From Enterobacter asburiae (GTDB lineage: Bacteria > Pseudomonadota > Gammaproteobacteria > Enterobacterales > Enterobacteriaceae): a stretch of DNA of 64,000 nucleotides. Each line of letters begins with the position of its first letter. Within the stretch, counting starts at the first letter, position 1. Below the pieces are notes generated by a model. That model saw only the letters and a program-made list of their open reading frames with translations, had not been told where the DNA came from and ran no database searches. The stretch lies in the NCBI RefSeq assembly GCF_024599655.1, contig NZ_CP102247.1, positions 1 to 64,000 of the forward strand, read 5' to 3'. Of this stretch, positions 1 through 8,309 are shown in pieces. The translations under genes were made by a program, and so were the position numbers.

Positions 1-633
1 AACTGGACCACCGTGACCGCACCGATTGCCGGACGCATCGGCATCTCCTCCGTCACCCCCGGCGCGCTGGTGACCGCCCAGCAGGATACCGCGCTCGCCA
101 CCGTTCGCGGACTGGACAGCATGTACGTCGATCTCACGCGTTCCAGCGCCGATCTGCTGCGTTTACGTAAGCAAACCCTCGCCACCAATAGCGATACGCT
201 AAGCGTGTCGTTAATCCTTGAAGACGGCAGCACCTACAGCGAGAAAGGCCGTCTGGCGTTAACCGAAGTGGCGGTGGATGAATCAACCGGCTCGGTCACG
301 CTGCGCGCCGTCTTCCCGAACCCGCAGCATCAGCTTCTGCCGGGGATGTTCGTTCGCGCCAGGGTGGATGAAGGCGTCATGAACGACGCGATCCTCGCGC
401 CGCAGCAGGGCATTACCCGCGATGCCAAAGGCACCGCTACCGCGCTGGTGGTGAATGCCAGCAACAAGGTCGAGCAACGTCAACTGGAGACGGGCGACAC
501 CTACGGCGACAAATGGCTGGTGCTGAGCGGCCTGAAGGCGGGCGATAAGCTGATTGTGGAAGGTACAGACAAAGTGGCCGCCGGGCAGGAAGTGAAAGCC
601 GAAGAGATGAAAACCAGCGGAGGAAACGCCTGA
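1..633 (+). CDS. eefA: RND efflux periplasmic adaptor (membrane fusion protein), C-terminal part
   Basis: The reading frame is open from base 1, so the gene begins upstream of the window and only the last 211 codons are present. The product is the periplasmic adaptor that links an inner-membrane RND pump to an outer-membrane channel. The visible part contains the end of the lipoyl/barrel-sandwich region, the beta-barrel domain and the membrane-proximal domain, as expected for an AcrA-family protein. The stop codon overlaps the eefB start (TGATG at 631-635), indicating translational coupling. The Eef assignment rests on resemblance of the whole three-gene set to EefABC of Klebsiella (Enterobacter) aerogenes; AcrA/OqxA-like naming is the alternative. 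Confidence 0.85.
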   Translation, partial: NWTTVTAPIAGRIGISSVTPGALVTAQQDTALATVRGLDSMYVDLTRSSADLLRLRKQTLATNSDTLSVSLILEDGSTYSEKGRLALTEVAVDESTGSVTLRAVFPNPQHQLLPGMFVRARVDEGVMNDAILAPQQGITRDAKGTATALVVNASNKVEQRQLETGDTYGDKWLVLSGLKAGDKLIVEGTDKVAAGQEVKAEEMKTSGGNA

Positions 634-3600
634 TGTTTTCCCGCTTCTTCGTGCGTCGCCCGGTCTTTGCCTGGGTTATTGCCATTCTTATCATGCTCGC
701 CGGGATGCTGGCGATCCGCACGCTGCCGGTGGCGCAGTACCCGGACGTCGCCCCGCCGTCGATCAAGATCTCCGCCACCTACACCGGCGCCTCCGCGCAG
801 ACGCTGGAAAACAGCGTGACGCAGGTGATCGAGCAGCAGCTGACCGGGCTGGATAACCTGCTCTACTTCACCTCCACCAGCAGCTCGGACGGGTCGGTGA
901 GCATCAACGTCACCTTCGAACAGGGAACCGATCCGGACACCGCCCAGGTGCAGGTGCAGAACAAGGTCCAGCAGGCGGAATCGCGCCTGCCGACCGAGGT
1001 GCAGCAGTCCGGCATTACCGTCGAGAAATCGCAGAGTAACTTCCTGCTGATCATGGGCGTGTACGATAAAACCGACGCCGCCAGCAGCTCGGATATCGCC
1101 GACTGGCTGGTGAGCAATATGCAGGACCCGCTGGCGCGCGTGGAGGGCGTCGGCAGCCTGCAGGTGTTCGGGGCGGAATATGCGATGCGCATCTGGCTCG
1201 ACCCGGCGAAGCTGGCGTCCTACTCGCTGATGCCGTCCGACGTGCAGAGCGCGATTGAAGCGCAGAACGTGCAGGTTTCCGCCGGTAAAATCGGCGCGCT
1301 GCCTTCGTCAAACGCCCAGCAGCTGACCGCCACCGTCCGCGCCCAGTCGCGCCTGCAAACGGTCGATCAGTTTAAAAACATCATCGTGAAGAGCCAGTCC
1401 AGCGGCGCGGTCGTGCACATCAGCGACGTTGCCCGCGTGGAGATGGGCAGCGAAGACTATACCGCTACCGCGAAGCTCAACGGCCACCCGGCGGCGGGTA
1501 TGGCGGTGATGCTTTCACCGGGCGCGAACGCGCTCAACACCGCCACGGCGGTGAAAGATAAAATCGCCGAGTTCAAAAAGTCGATGCCGGAAGGCTACGA
1601 CGTGGCCTACCCGAAAGACAGCACCGAGTTCATCAAGATCTCCGTTGAGGACGTGATTCAGACCCTGTTCGAAGCCATTATCCTCGTGGTGGTGGTGATG
1701 TACCTGTTCCTGCAAAACATCCGCGCGACGCTGATCCCGGCGCTGGCGGTGCCTGTCGTTCTGCTGGGCACCTTCGGCGTGCTGGCGCTGTTCGGCTACT
1801 CCATCAATACCCTGACGCTGTTTGCGATGGTGCTGGCGATTGGGCTTTTGGTGGATGACGCCATCGTGGTGGTGGAAAACGTCGAGCGTATTATGCGCGA
1901 CGAGGGGCTGCCCGCGCGGGAAGCTACCGAGAAATCGATGGGCGAAATCTCCGGCGCGCTGGTCGCCATTGCGCTGGTGCTCTCTGCAGTATTCCTGCCG
2001 ATGGCCTTCTTCGGCGGCTCCACCGGGGTGATTTACCGTCAGTTCTCGGTCACCATTATTTCGGCGATGTTCCTCTCCGTGGTGGTGGCGTTGACCCTGA
2101 CGCCCGCGCTTTGCGGCTCGATCCTGAGCCACACGACGCCGCACAAAAAGGGCTTCTTCGGCGCGTTTAACCGCTTCTACAGCAGGACAGAGCGCGGCTA
2201 TCAGAACAAGGTGCTGCGCGCTCTGCGCCGTTCCGGCGGCATGCTGGTCATCTACGCCCTGCTCTGCGGCGCGATGGGCTTCGCCATGCTGAAGCTGCCG
2301 GGCAGCTTCCTGCCGACGGAAGACCAGGGTGAAATCATGGTGCAGTACACCCTGCCAGCAGGCGCGACGACGGTGCGTACCGCCGAAGTCAGCCGCCAGG
2401 TGCGCGAATGGTTCCTCACCAAAGAGAAAGCCAACACCAACGTTATCTTCACCATTGAAGGCTTCAGCTTCAGCGGCAGCGGCCAGAATGCCGGGATGGC
2501 GTTTGTCTCCCTGAAAAACTGGTCAGAGCGTAAAGGCGATGAAAATACCGCGCAGGCCATCGCCCTGCGCGCCACGCAGGAGCTAAGCACCATCCGCGAT
2601 GCGACCATCTTTGCCATGACGCCGCCTGCGGTGGACGGCCTGGGCCAGAGCAACGGCTTTACCTTTGAGCTGATGGCCAGCGGCGGCACCGACCGCGACG
2701 CGCTGCTGAAGCTGCGTAACCAGCTGATTGGCGAAGCCAACCAGGACAGCTCGCTGCACGCCGTGCGCGCCAACGATCTGCCGCAGATGCCGCAGCTTCA
2801 GGTGGATATCGACAACAACAAGGCCGTGTCGCTGGGGCTGTCCCTGAGCGACGTTACCGATACCCTCTCCAGCGCCTGGGGCGGGACCTATGTGAATGAT
2901 TTTATCGACCGCGGCCGCGTGAAAAAGGTCTACATCCAGGGCGACAGCGACTATCGCGCCGTGCCGTCCGATCTCAACAAATGGTATGTGCGCGGCAGCG
3001 ACAGCACCATGACCCCGTTCTCCGCCTTCGCCACCACCCGCTGGGAGTATGGTCCGGAAAGCCTGGTGCGCTACAACGGCTCGGCGGCGTATGAGATTCA
3101 GGGCGAAAACGCCAGCGGCGCAAGCTCCGGCACGGCGATGAGCAAAATGGAGCAGCTGGCGAATAATCTGCCGTCCGGCAGCACCTGGGCGTGGAGCGGT
3201 TTGTCGTTGCAGGAAAAACTGGCGAGCGGTCAGGCGATGAGCCTCTATGCCCTCTCCATCCTGGTCGTGTTCCTGTGCCTGGCGGCGCTGTATGAAAGCT
3301 GGTCAGTGCCGATTTCGGTCATTCTGGTGATCCCGCTTGGCGTGCTGGGCGCGGCCGTCGCCGCCTCCCTGCGCGGCCTGAACAACGACGTCTATTTCCA
3401 GGTGGCGCTGCTCACCACCATTGGCCTGTCGTCGAAGAACGCCATCCTGATTGTCGAGTTTGCCGAAGCCAAAGTCGCGGAAGGGTACTCCCTGACCCGC
3501 GCCGCGCTGCGAGCCGCCCAGACGCGCCTGCGTCCGATCGTCATGACCTCGCTGGCGTTTATCGCAGGGGTGACGCCGCTGGCCGTGGCAACCGGGGCAG

Positions 3601-3743
3601 GCGCCAACAGCCGCGTGGCTATCGGTACCGGCATTATCGGCGGGACGCTGGCCGCGACGCTGCTGGCGATCTTCTTCGTTCCCTTATTCTTTGTGCTGGT
3701 GAAACGTCTGTTCTCCGGTAAGCACGCAAACCGGAGGTCATAA
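633..3743 (+). CDS. eefB: RND multidrug efflux inner-membrane pump
   Basis: A 1036-residue HAE1-family RND transporter that exchanges protons for drug export across the inner membrane, full length for the family. It begins with the typical MFSRFFVRRPVFAW amino terminus. The first transmembrane cluster carries the proton-relay Asp pair (D408, D409 in the VDDAIVVVEN motif) and the second cluster carries the matching Lys (K935 in SSKNAILIVE). Two large periplasmic loops form the porter and docking domains. It overlaps eefA by one base and eefC by one base, so all three genes form one transcript. EefB is my best name; substrates cannot be read from the sequence. Confidence 0.9.
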   Translation: MFSRFFVRRPVFAWVIAILIMLAGMLAIRTLPVAQYPDVAPPSIKISATYTGASAQTLENSVTQVIEQQLTGLDNLLYFTSTSSSDGSVSINVTFEQGTDPDTAQVQVQNKVQQAESRLPTEVQQSGITVEKSQSNFLLIMGVYDKTDAASSSDIADWLVSNMQDPLARVEGVGSLQVFGAEYAMRIWLDPAKLASYSLMPSDVQSAIEAQNVQVSAGKIGALPSSNAQQLTATVRAQSRLQTVDQFKNIIVKSQSSGAVVHISDVARVEMGSEDYTATAKLNGHPAAGMAVMLSPGANALNTATAVKDKIAEFKKSMPEGYDVAYPKDSTEFIKISVEDVIQTLFEAIILVVVVMYLFLQNIRATLIPALAVPVVLLGTFGVLALFGYSINTLTLFAMVLAIGLLVDDAIVVVENVERIMRDEGLPAREATEKSMGEISGALVAIALVLSAVFLPMAFFGGSTGVIYRQFSVTIISAMFLSVVVALTLTPALCGSILSHTTPHKKGFFGAFNRFYSRTERGYQNKVLRALRRSGGMLVIYALLCGAMGFAMLKLPGSFLPTEDQGEIMVQYTLPAGATTVRTAEVSRQVREWFLTKEKANTNVIFTIEGFSFSGSGQNAGMAFVSLKNWSERKGDENTAQAIALRATQELSTIRDATIFAMTPPAVDGLGQSNGFTFELMASGGTDRDALLKLRNQLIGEANQDSSLHAVRANDLPQMPQLQVDIDNNKAVSLGLSLSDVTDTLSSAWGGTYVNDFIDRGRVKKVYIQGDSDYRAVPSDLNKWYVRGSDSTMTPFSAFATTRWEYGPESLVRYNGSAAYEIQGENASGASSGTAMSKMEQLANNLPSGSTWAWSGLSLQEKLASGQAMSLYALSILVVFLCLAALYESWSVPISVILVIPLGVLGAAVAASLRGLNNDVYFQVALLTTIGLSSKNAILIVEFAEAKVAEGYSLTRAALRAAQTRLRPIVMTSLAFIAGVTPLAVATGAGANSRVAIGTGIIGGTLAATLLAIFFVPLFFVLVKRLFSGKHANRRS

Positions 3744-5107
3744 TGTTTCGTGTATCTATTTTAGCGTTAGCTCTGCTGAGCGCAGGCTGTGTGTCGTTAG
3801 ACCCAACGTATCAACGCCCGGACGCCCCCGTCCCGGCAACCTTGCCCGGCGCGCACGGCGAAGCCACCGCCGTGGTGAGCCAGTGGCAGCAGGTGATGAA
3901 CGACGCACGGCTGAAAAGCGTGGTGACGATGGCGCTGAACAGCAACCGCGACGTGCAAAAAGCGATTGCGGATATTGATGCCGCCCGCGCCCAGTACGGT
4001 GAAACGCGCTCGTCCCTGTTCCCGACGGTGGACGCCGAGCTGAGCCATACACGCAGCCGCACGCTGGCAAGCGGCGTCTCGACAAGCGACGAAGCCAACG
4101 GCGCGGTCTCCAGCTTCGAGCTGGATCTGTTTGGCCGCAACCAGAGCCTCTCCCGCGCCGCGCGTGAAACCTGGCTTGCCAGCGAGTTCACCGCACAGAA
4201 CACGCGCCTGACGATGGTTAGCGAGCTGACCACGGCCTGGGTGACGCTGGCGGCGGATAACAGCAACCTGGCGCTGGCGGAATCCACGATGGAGAGCGCC
4301 GCGAACTCGCTGAAGATTGTGAAGCGCCAGCAGGAAGTGGGCGTGGCGGCGGCGACGGACGTTAGCTCGGCAATGGCGGTATACCAGCAGGCGCGCGCCA
4401 GCGTGGCGAGCTATCAGACGCTGGTGATGCAGGACAAAAACGCCCTCAATCTGCTGGCGGGCGAAACGGTGCCGGAGAACCTGCTGCCCGGCACGCTGGA
4501 GAGCCTGAGCGACAACGCCATCACGCTGATCCCGGCGGGCGTCAACTCCAGCGCGCTGCTGCGCCGTCCGGACATTCAGGAGGCGGAGCATAACCTGCTG
4601 AGCGCCAACGCCAACATCGGCGCGGCGCGCGCCAACTTCTTCCCGACCATTTCGCTGACCGCCAGCGCGGGCATCGGCAGCGACTCGCTCTCCTCCCTGT
4701 TCAGCCACGGGATGAAGGTCTGGTCGTTCGCGCCGTCCATCACCCTGCCGCTGTTCAGCGGCGGGAACAACCTGGCACAGCTGCGCTACGCGGAAGCGGA
4801 GAAGAAGGGACTGATCGCCACCTACGAGAAAGCCATCCAGAGCGCGTTCAAGGACGTGGCCGACGCGCTGGCGCGTCGTGAAACCCTGAGCGAGCAGCTC
4901 GACGCCCAGCGCGAATACGTGGCGGCGGAGCAAAAAACGCTGGATGTGGCAACGCGCAGCTATAAGGCAGGCGCGGGAGATTATCTGACGGTGCTTACCG
5001 CGCAGCGGTCGCTGTGGTCGGCACAGGAATCGCTGATTGCGCTGCAGCAAACCGACCTGGAGAACCGCATCACGCTGTGGCAGTCGCTGGGCGGCGGGAT
5101 CCAGTAA
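3743..5107 (+). CDS. eefC: Outer-membrane efflux channel lipoprotein
   Basis: A 454-residue TolC/NodT-family outer-membrane factor that completes the tripartite pump. The signal peptide ends in a lipobox LSAGC, so the mature protein should be acylated at Cys16. The rest shows the duplicated OEP repeats with long amphipathic helices. The ATG sits in TAATG directly at the eefB stop. A second long frame on the opposite strand is a GC-rich shadow. No clear hairpin-plus-T-run follows the stop; the left copy of a long direct repeat begins 17 bp downstream. Confidence 0.88.
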   Translation: MFRVSILALALLSAGCVSLDPTYQRPDAPVPATLPGAHGEATAVVSQWQQVMNDARLKSVVTMALNSNRDVQKAIADIDAARAQYGETRSSLFPTVDAELSHTRSRTLASGVSTSDEANGAVSSFELDLFGRNQSLSRAARETWLASEFTAQNTRLTMVSELTTAWVTLAADNSNLALAESTMESAANSLKIVKRQQEVGVAAATDVSSAMAVYQQARASVASYQTLVMQDKNALNLLAGETVPENLLPGTLESLSDNAITLIPAGVNSSALLRRPDIQEAEHNLLSANANIGAARANFFPTISLTASAGIGSDSLSSLFSHGMKVWSFAPSITLPLFSGGNNLAQLRYAEAEKKGLIATYEKAIQSAFKDVADALARRETLSEQLDAQREYVAAEQKTLDVATRSYKAGAGDYLTVLTAQRSLWSAQESLIALQQTDLENRITLWQSLGGGIQ

Positions 5108-5124
5108 CCTCATCGGTGGGCGAT

Positions 5125-5257
5125 TCTGATGCGCAGAAAAGAGAAAATCATACTTTCGGCTGGAATCGCTACACTGAATGTAACGATATATTTCATGAGA
5201 AGCATATGTGCCTTAAAGGGGTTTTCGATTAAAGCTGCGCACCTGGTCTGCCTGCTC
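5125..5257 (+). repeat. Left copy of 133-bp direct repeat bounding the type VI island
   Basis: This segment aligns without gaps to 13746-13878 (constant offset 8621 bp), about 83% identical by my hand count. It includes a 38-bp exact run (5160-5197) and a 17-bp exact run (5231-5247). In the right copy the repeat is the promoter/leader and first 10 codons of an intact small gene. Here the equivalent start codon has become ATT (5228-5230) and the frame stops soon after, so this copy is a dead 5' remnant. Homology ends abruptly at 5257. Confidence 0.9.
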
Positions 5258-5508
5258 TACCGTAGCAGGTGATTTACTGATTGATATTACAACGGTGGAT
5301 AACCCGCATAAGCAGATGGCCGATACCTCCTATCTGATTGATACAGCCCCTGACACTGTTATGAGCAATAAGAACTACCGGGATGGTTTTTATCCCTATC
5401 TCAGGATAAAAATAAAATTCCGCTTAGTGCTACAGTTAAGTAGAGGTATGAACCGGCAGGTAAACGCCAGGTAAGACTGATTTATATCAGGTAACAGGCC
5501 CAAAAAAT
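5256..5508 (+). pseudogene. Decayed coding fragment upstream of vgrG
   Basis: Directly after the repeat one frame stays open for about 72 codons (5256-5472) and reads like protein (for example DLLIDITTVDNPHKQ and DGFYPYLRIKIK). A second frame then continues plausibly (IPLSATVK, an in-frame TAG, then RYEPAGKRQVRLIYIR) to a TAA near 5508. This looks like the back part of one gene broken by a frameshift and a nonsense change. I cannot name the family. From about 5510 to 5750 the sequence is AT-rich with no convincing gene and probably holds the vgrG promoter. Confidence 0.4.
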
Positions 5509-5792
5509 CCGTCAACCACAGATATTGAATATTACTGGATGTATTTACCACAATCCGCAAAGATTTCTTGCCGCCCCGAAGTTCTTAATTGAATATCCTG
5601 TATTGTTATATTTCGGTCGGGGTTCCCCTCAGCATTTCATTTGATTTGTGAATGCTTATTATATATTTATTCAGTGAATAAATACTGTTTTTTAATATTT
5701 TCACTCCGTCTTGTGAAATGATGTTTTAATAACCAGCCTGAAGGCGTATTATTTTGATGAACCTTATTGCTTTATCAAAAGGATATTTGACG

Positions 5793-8309
5793 ATGGCAGG
5801 ACAATCAGACACGGTTCATCAACAGGATACCCTGAATCGTTATTTATTGTATTTCCCACGAAGTACCGTTTCACCGGATGTTCATTCGTTTTGCGGGGAA
5901 GAAGAACTCAGTAAGCCCTACCGTTATACCATTCGCTTCACCAGTCCAATTCCGTACGTTTCAGTCAAAGACGTTCTGAACCAGATGGCTGAATTTATTC
6001 TGCGCGCGCCTGACCCGAAAGCGAAATCGACCTGGCGCAATCAGGAATCCTGGTTGCCGGTGCGCCAGATTAATGGCGTGATCACGTCATTTTCCCGTCT
6101 GAAGTCGTCCGCTGATGAAGCCCTGTATGAGTGCGTGCTGGAGCATGAACTGGCGCTGCTGGATCGGAACTACCGTTCGGCCGTGTACATGGACATGACA
6201 GTGCCTGAGCTCGTCACGAAGCTGATGAAGGAGAGCGGGCATTTTCAGGGTTACAACATCGATTTTGATCAACTGAGCCACAACTACCCCAGCCGCGAAA
6301 TGATTATCCAGTGGAAGGAAACCGATCTCCAGTTTATCCGCCGTCTGCTGGCCGAAGTCGGGATCTGGTTCCGCTTTGAAAATCACGACAAGGTTCAAGG
6401 TGAAACGGTAGTGATTTTCGGTGACGGTGGTCGCCGCTATGTTTTCAGCAATAAGCAGCTGCCATACGTCCGCCATTCCGGCATGACCAGTCATGAAGAG
6501 TACGTAACCGAACTCGAAGAGCAGTACCAGCTCATCCCCGAAAATGTACTGGTCCGTACCTATAACTACCGCGATCCGTTTTCCCCACAGGCGGATAAAA
6601 CCATTGCAGGGAACGACATTCCTCACGGGATAACCCGCGGAAAACAGTACCACTACGCCGATCACTTTCTGGCTGCAGGTGACTTTTACGGCCAGGAGGC
6701 AGAAACAGCCTCGTTCTACGCACGCCTGCGTTATGAACGCCTGCTGAACAAACAGAGCGTACTGGGGGTGACAACCAGCGATCCGGAACTGCTGCCGGGC
6801 GTGATGTTTCACCCGACAGGGGATATTCCTGACGGGTTTAAGCCCGGATTTCTTGTGACCACAATGACGCTATCCGGCAGTCGCGCACAGCACTACCGCT
6901 CCATCCTGAAGGGTATCCCTTATCTGAACGGCTACAGCTACCGTCCGGACTCTCTGCCGCGTCCGGTGATAGCCGGTACGGTGCCCGGCCGCGTGGCGGC
7001 CATCAATCGCGATCATACGTATGCCGGAGTCGATGCGCAGGGCCGCTACCGCGTGAAGTTTGATTTTGATCTCGATGAAAAACGTGACGGCTTTGAAAGT
7101 GCGCTGATGCGTCTGGGCAGGCCGTACGGCGGGGATGTGTTTGGTTTTCACTTCCCGCTGCTGGACGGCACAGAAGTGGCTGTTGCCTTTGAAGGTGGCG
7201 ATCCGGACAGGCCGTATATCGCGCACGTCATGCATGACGGCAGCCATCCGGATTTAGTCACAAACCGCAACGACACCCGCAACGTGATCCGTACGGCTGC
7301 GTCGAACAAGATTCGTCTTGAGGACCGGCGCGGGCAGGAACACATCAAAATTTCCACGGAGCACGGTAAGGGGCAGGTCAGCGTCGGCCACCTGGTGGAC
7401 GCCAAAGGGAAAAAGCGCGGGGAAGGCGTGGAGGCCCGTACCGATGACTGGATGGCGCTGCGTGCCGCTAAAGGGGTATTACTCACCACGGAGGCCCAGC
7501 CGCGCGCGGCAGGCAAACAGCTGGATATGACGGCCGCCATTGCACAACTGGAAAAAGCGCTGTCACTGGCGATGACGCTGCAACAATCAGCGGCGACGGC
7601 CGGGGCCGGGAATGTGGAAACCGATCAGCAAAACCAGCTGAGCCAGATGCTGAACAACCTCACTGGTGCGGGCCTGCTGACCTATGCCGAAAAAGGACAG
7701 GCGCATGTCACGCCAGACAGCCTGCAGCTGTCAGCCGGGAAAGACCTGATTGCCACGGCAGGCAGTGATGCCAGCGTGAACGTGGTAAAAAAATTCTCTC
7801 TGGCCGTGGGGGAAAAACTCTCGCTGTTCGCCCGCAAGCTCGGCATTCAGATCATTGCCGGTGCCGGTGACATCACGACGCAGGCCCAGCGCGGCGAAAT
7901 GCACCTGCTTTCGCAGAAGGATTTCACGATGGCGAGTACCGCCGGGAAGATGAACGGCAGCGCTAAAGAGGGGATGCAGTTTGTCTGCGGTGGCGGCGGG
8001 ATCCGTATCAGCCCTAATGGTCTGGTCACACTCTTCTCACCGACGGGAATCGAACTGAAAGCGCCAAACCTGAAGTACGACGGCCCGGAAAGTGCGCAGG
8101 TCACGGTCCCGCCGTTCAATAAGGGGGCGTTTAAACTCCGCTACCAGCTGCATGCCGGAGACGATCCGGAGCAAATTCTCGCGAACAAAAAATTCAGACT
8201 GACCAGCTCGGCCGGGAAAGTAGTGGAAGGCGTGACGGACAGCAACGGCCATTCATCGTTGCTCGATGCCGATGACCTGGATACCTACAAAATGGAGTTA
8301 ATGGAATGA
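5793..8309 (+). CDS. vgrG: Type VI secretion spike protein VgrG with C-terminal extension
   Basis: VgrG trimers form the spike of the type VI secretion needle and carry effectors. The product of about 838 residues has the gp27-like base in the first ~380 residues, an OB-fold (around PGRVAAINRDHTYAGVD), the gp5-like beta-helix and a DUF2345-type region. A final ~70-residue extension ends in a transthyretin-like repeat (KKFRLTSSAGKVVEGVTDSN), of the sort used to dock effectors. I chose ATG 5793 because AAAGGA lies nine bases upstream; an in-frame ATG at 5757 is possible. The 3' end overlaps the effector gene by 4 bp (ATGA). No tube or sheath genes are in the window, so this is an orphan vgrG locus. 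Confidence 0.93.
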   Translation: MAGQSDTVHQQDTLNRYLLYFPRSTVSPDVHSFCGEEELSKPYRYTIRFTSPIPYVSVKDVLNQMAEFILRAPDPKAKSTWRNQESWLPVRQINGVITSFSRLKSSADEALYECVLEHELALLDRNYRSAVYMDMTVPELVTKLMKESGHFQGYNIDFDQLSHNYPSREMIIQWKETDLQFIRRLLAEVGIWFRFENHDKVQGETVVIFGDGGRRYVFSNKQLPYVRHSGMTSHEEYVTELEEQYQLIPENVLVRTYNYRDPFSPQADKTIAGNDIPHGITRGKQYHYADHFLAAGDFYGQEAETASFYARLRYERLLNKQSVLGVTTSDPELLPGVMFHPTGDIPDGFKPGFLVTTMTLSGSRAQHYRSILKGIPYLNGYSYRPDSLPRPVIAGTVPGRVAAINRDHTYAGVDAQGRYRVKFDFDLDEKRDGFESALMRLGRPYGGDVFGFHFPLLDGTEVAVAFEGGDPDRPYIAHVMHDGSHPDLVTNRNDTRNVIRTAASNKIRLEDRRGQEHIKISTEHGKGQVSVGHLVDAKGKKRGEGVEARTDDWMALRAAKGVLLTTEAQPRAAGKQLDMTAAIAQLEKALSLAMTLQQSAATAGAGNVETDQQNQLSQMLNNLTGAGLLTYAEKGQAHVTPDSLQLSAGKDLIATAGSDASVNVVKKFSLAVGEKLSLFARKLGIQIIAGAGDITTQAQRGEMHLLSQKDFTMASTAGKMNGSAKEGMQFVCGGGGIRISPNGLVTLFSPTGIELKAPNLKYDGPESAQVTVPPFNKGAFKLRYQLHAGDDPEQILANKKFRLTSSAGKVVEGVTDSNGHSSLLDADDLDTYKMELME

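Noticed and set aside
3797..5113. 438-codon open frame on the minus strand opposite eefC
   Set aside because: It is rich in Arg/His/Gln/Val with no recognisable domain and mirrors the codon bias of eefC; a GC-driven antisense shadow.
5014..5232. 72-codon frame spanning the eefC end and left repeat
   Set aside because: It lies mostly inside eefC in another frame and has no matching product; only the repeat within it is meaningful.
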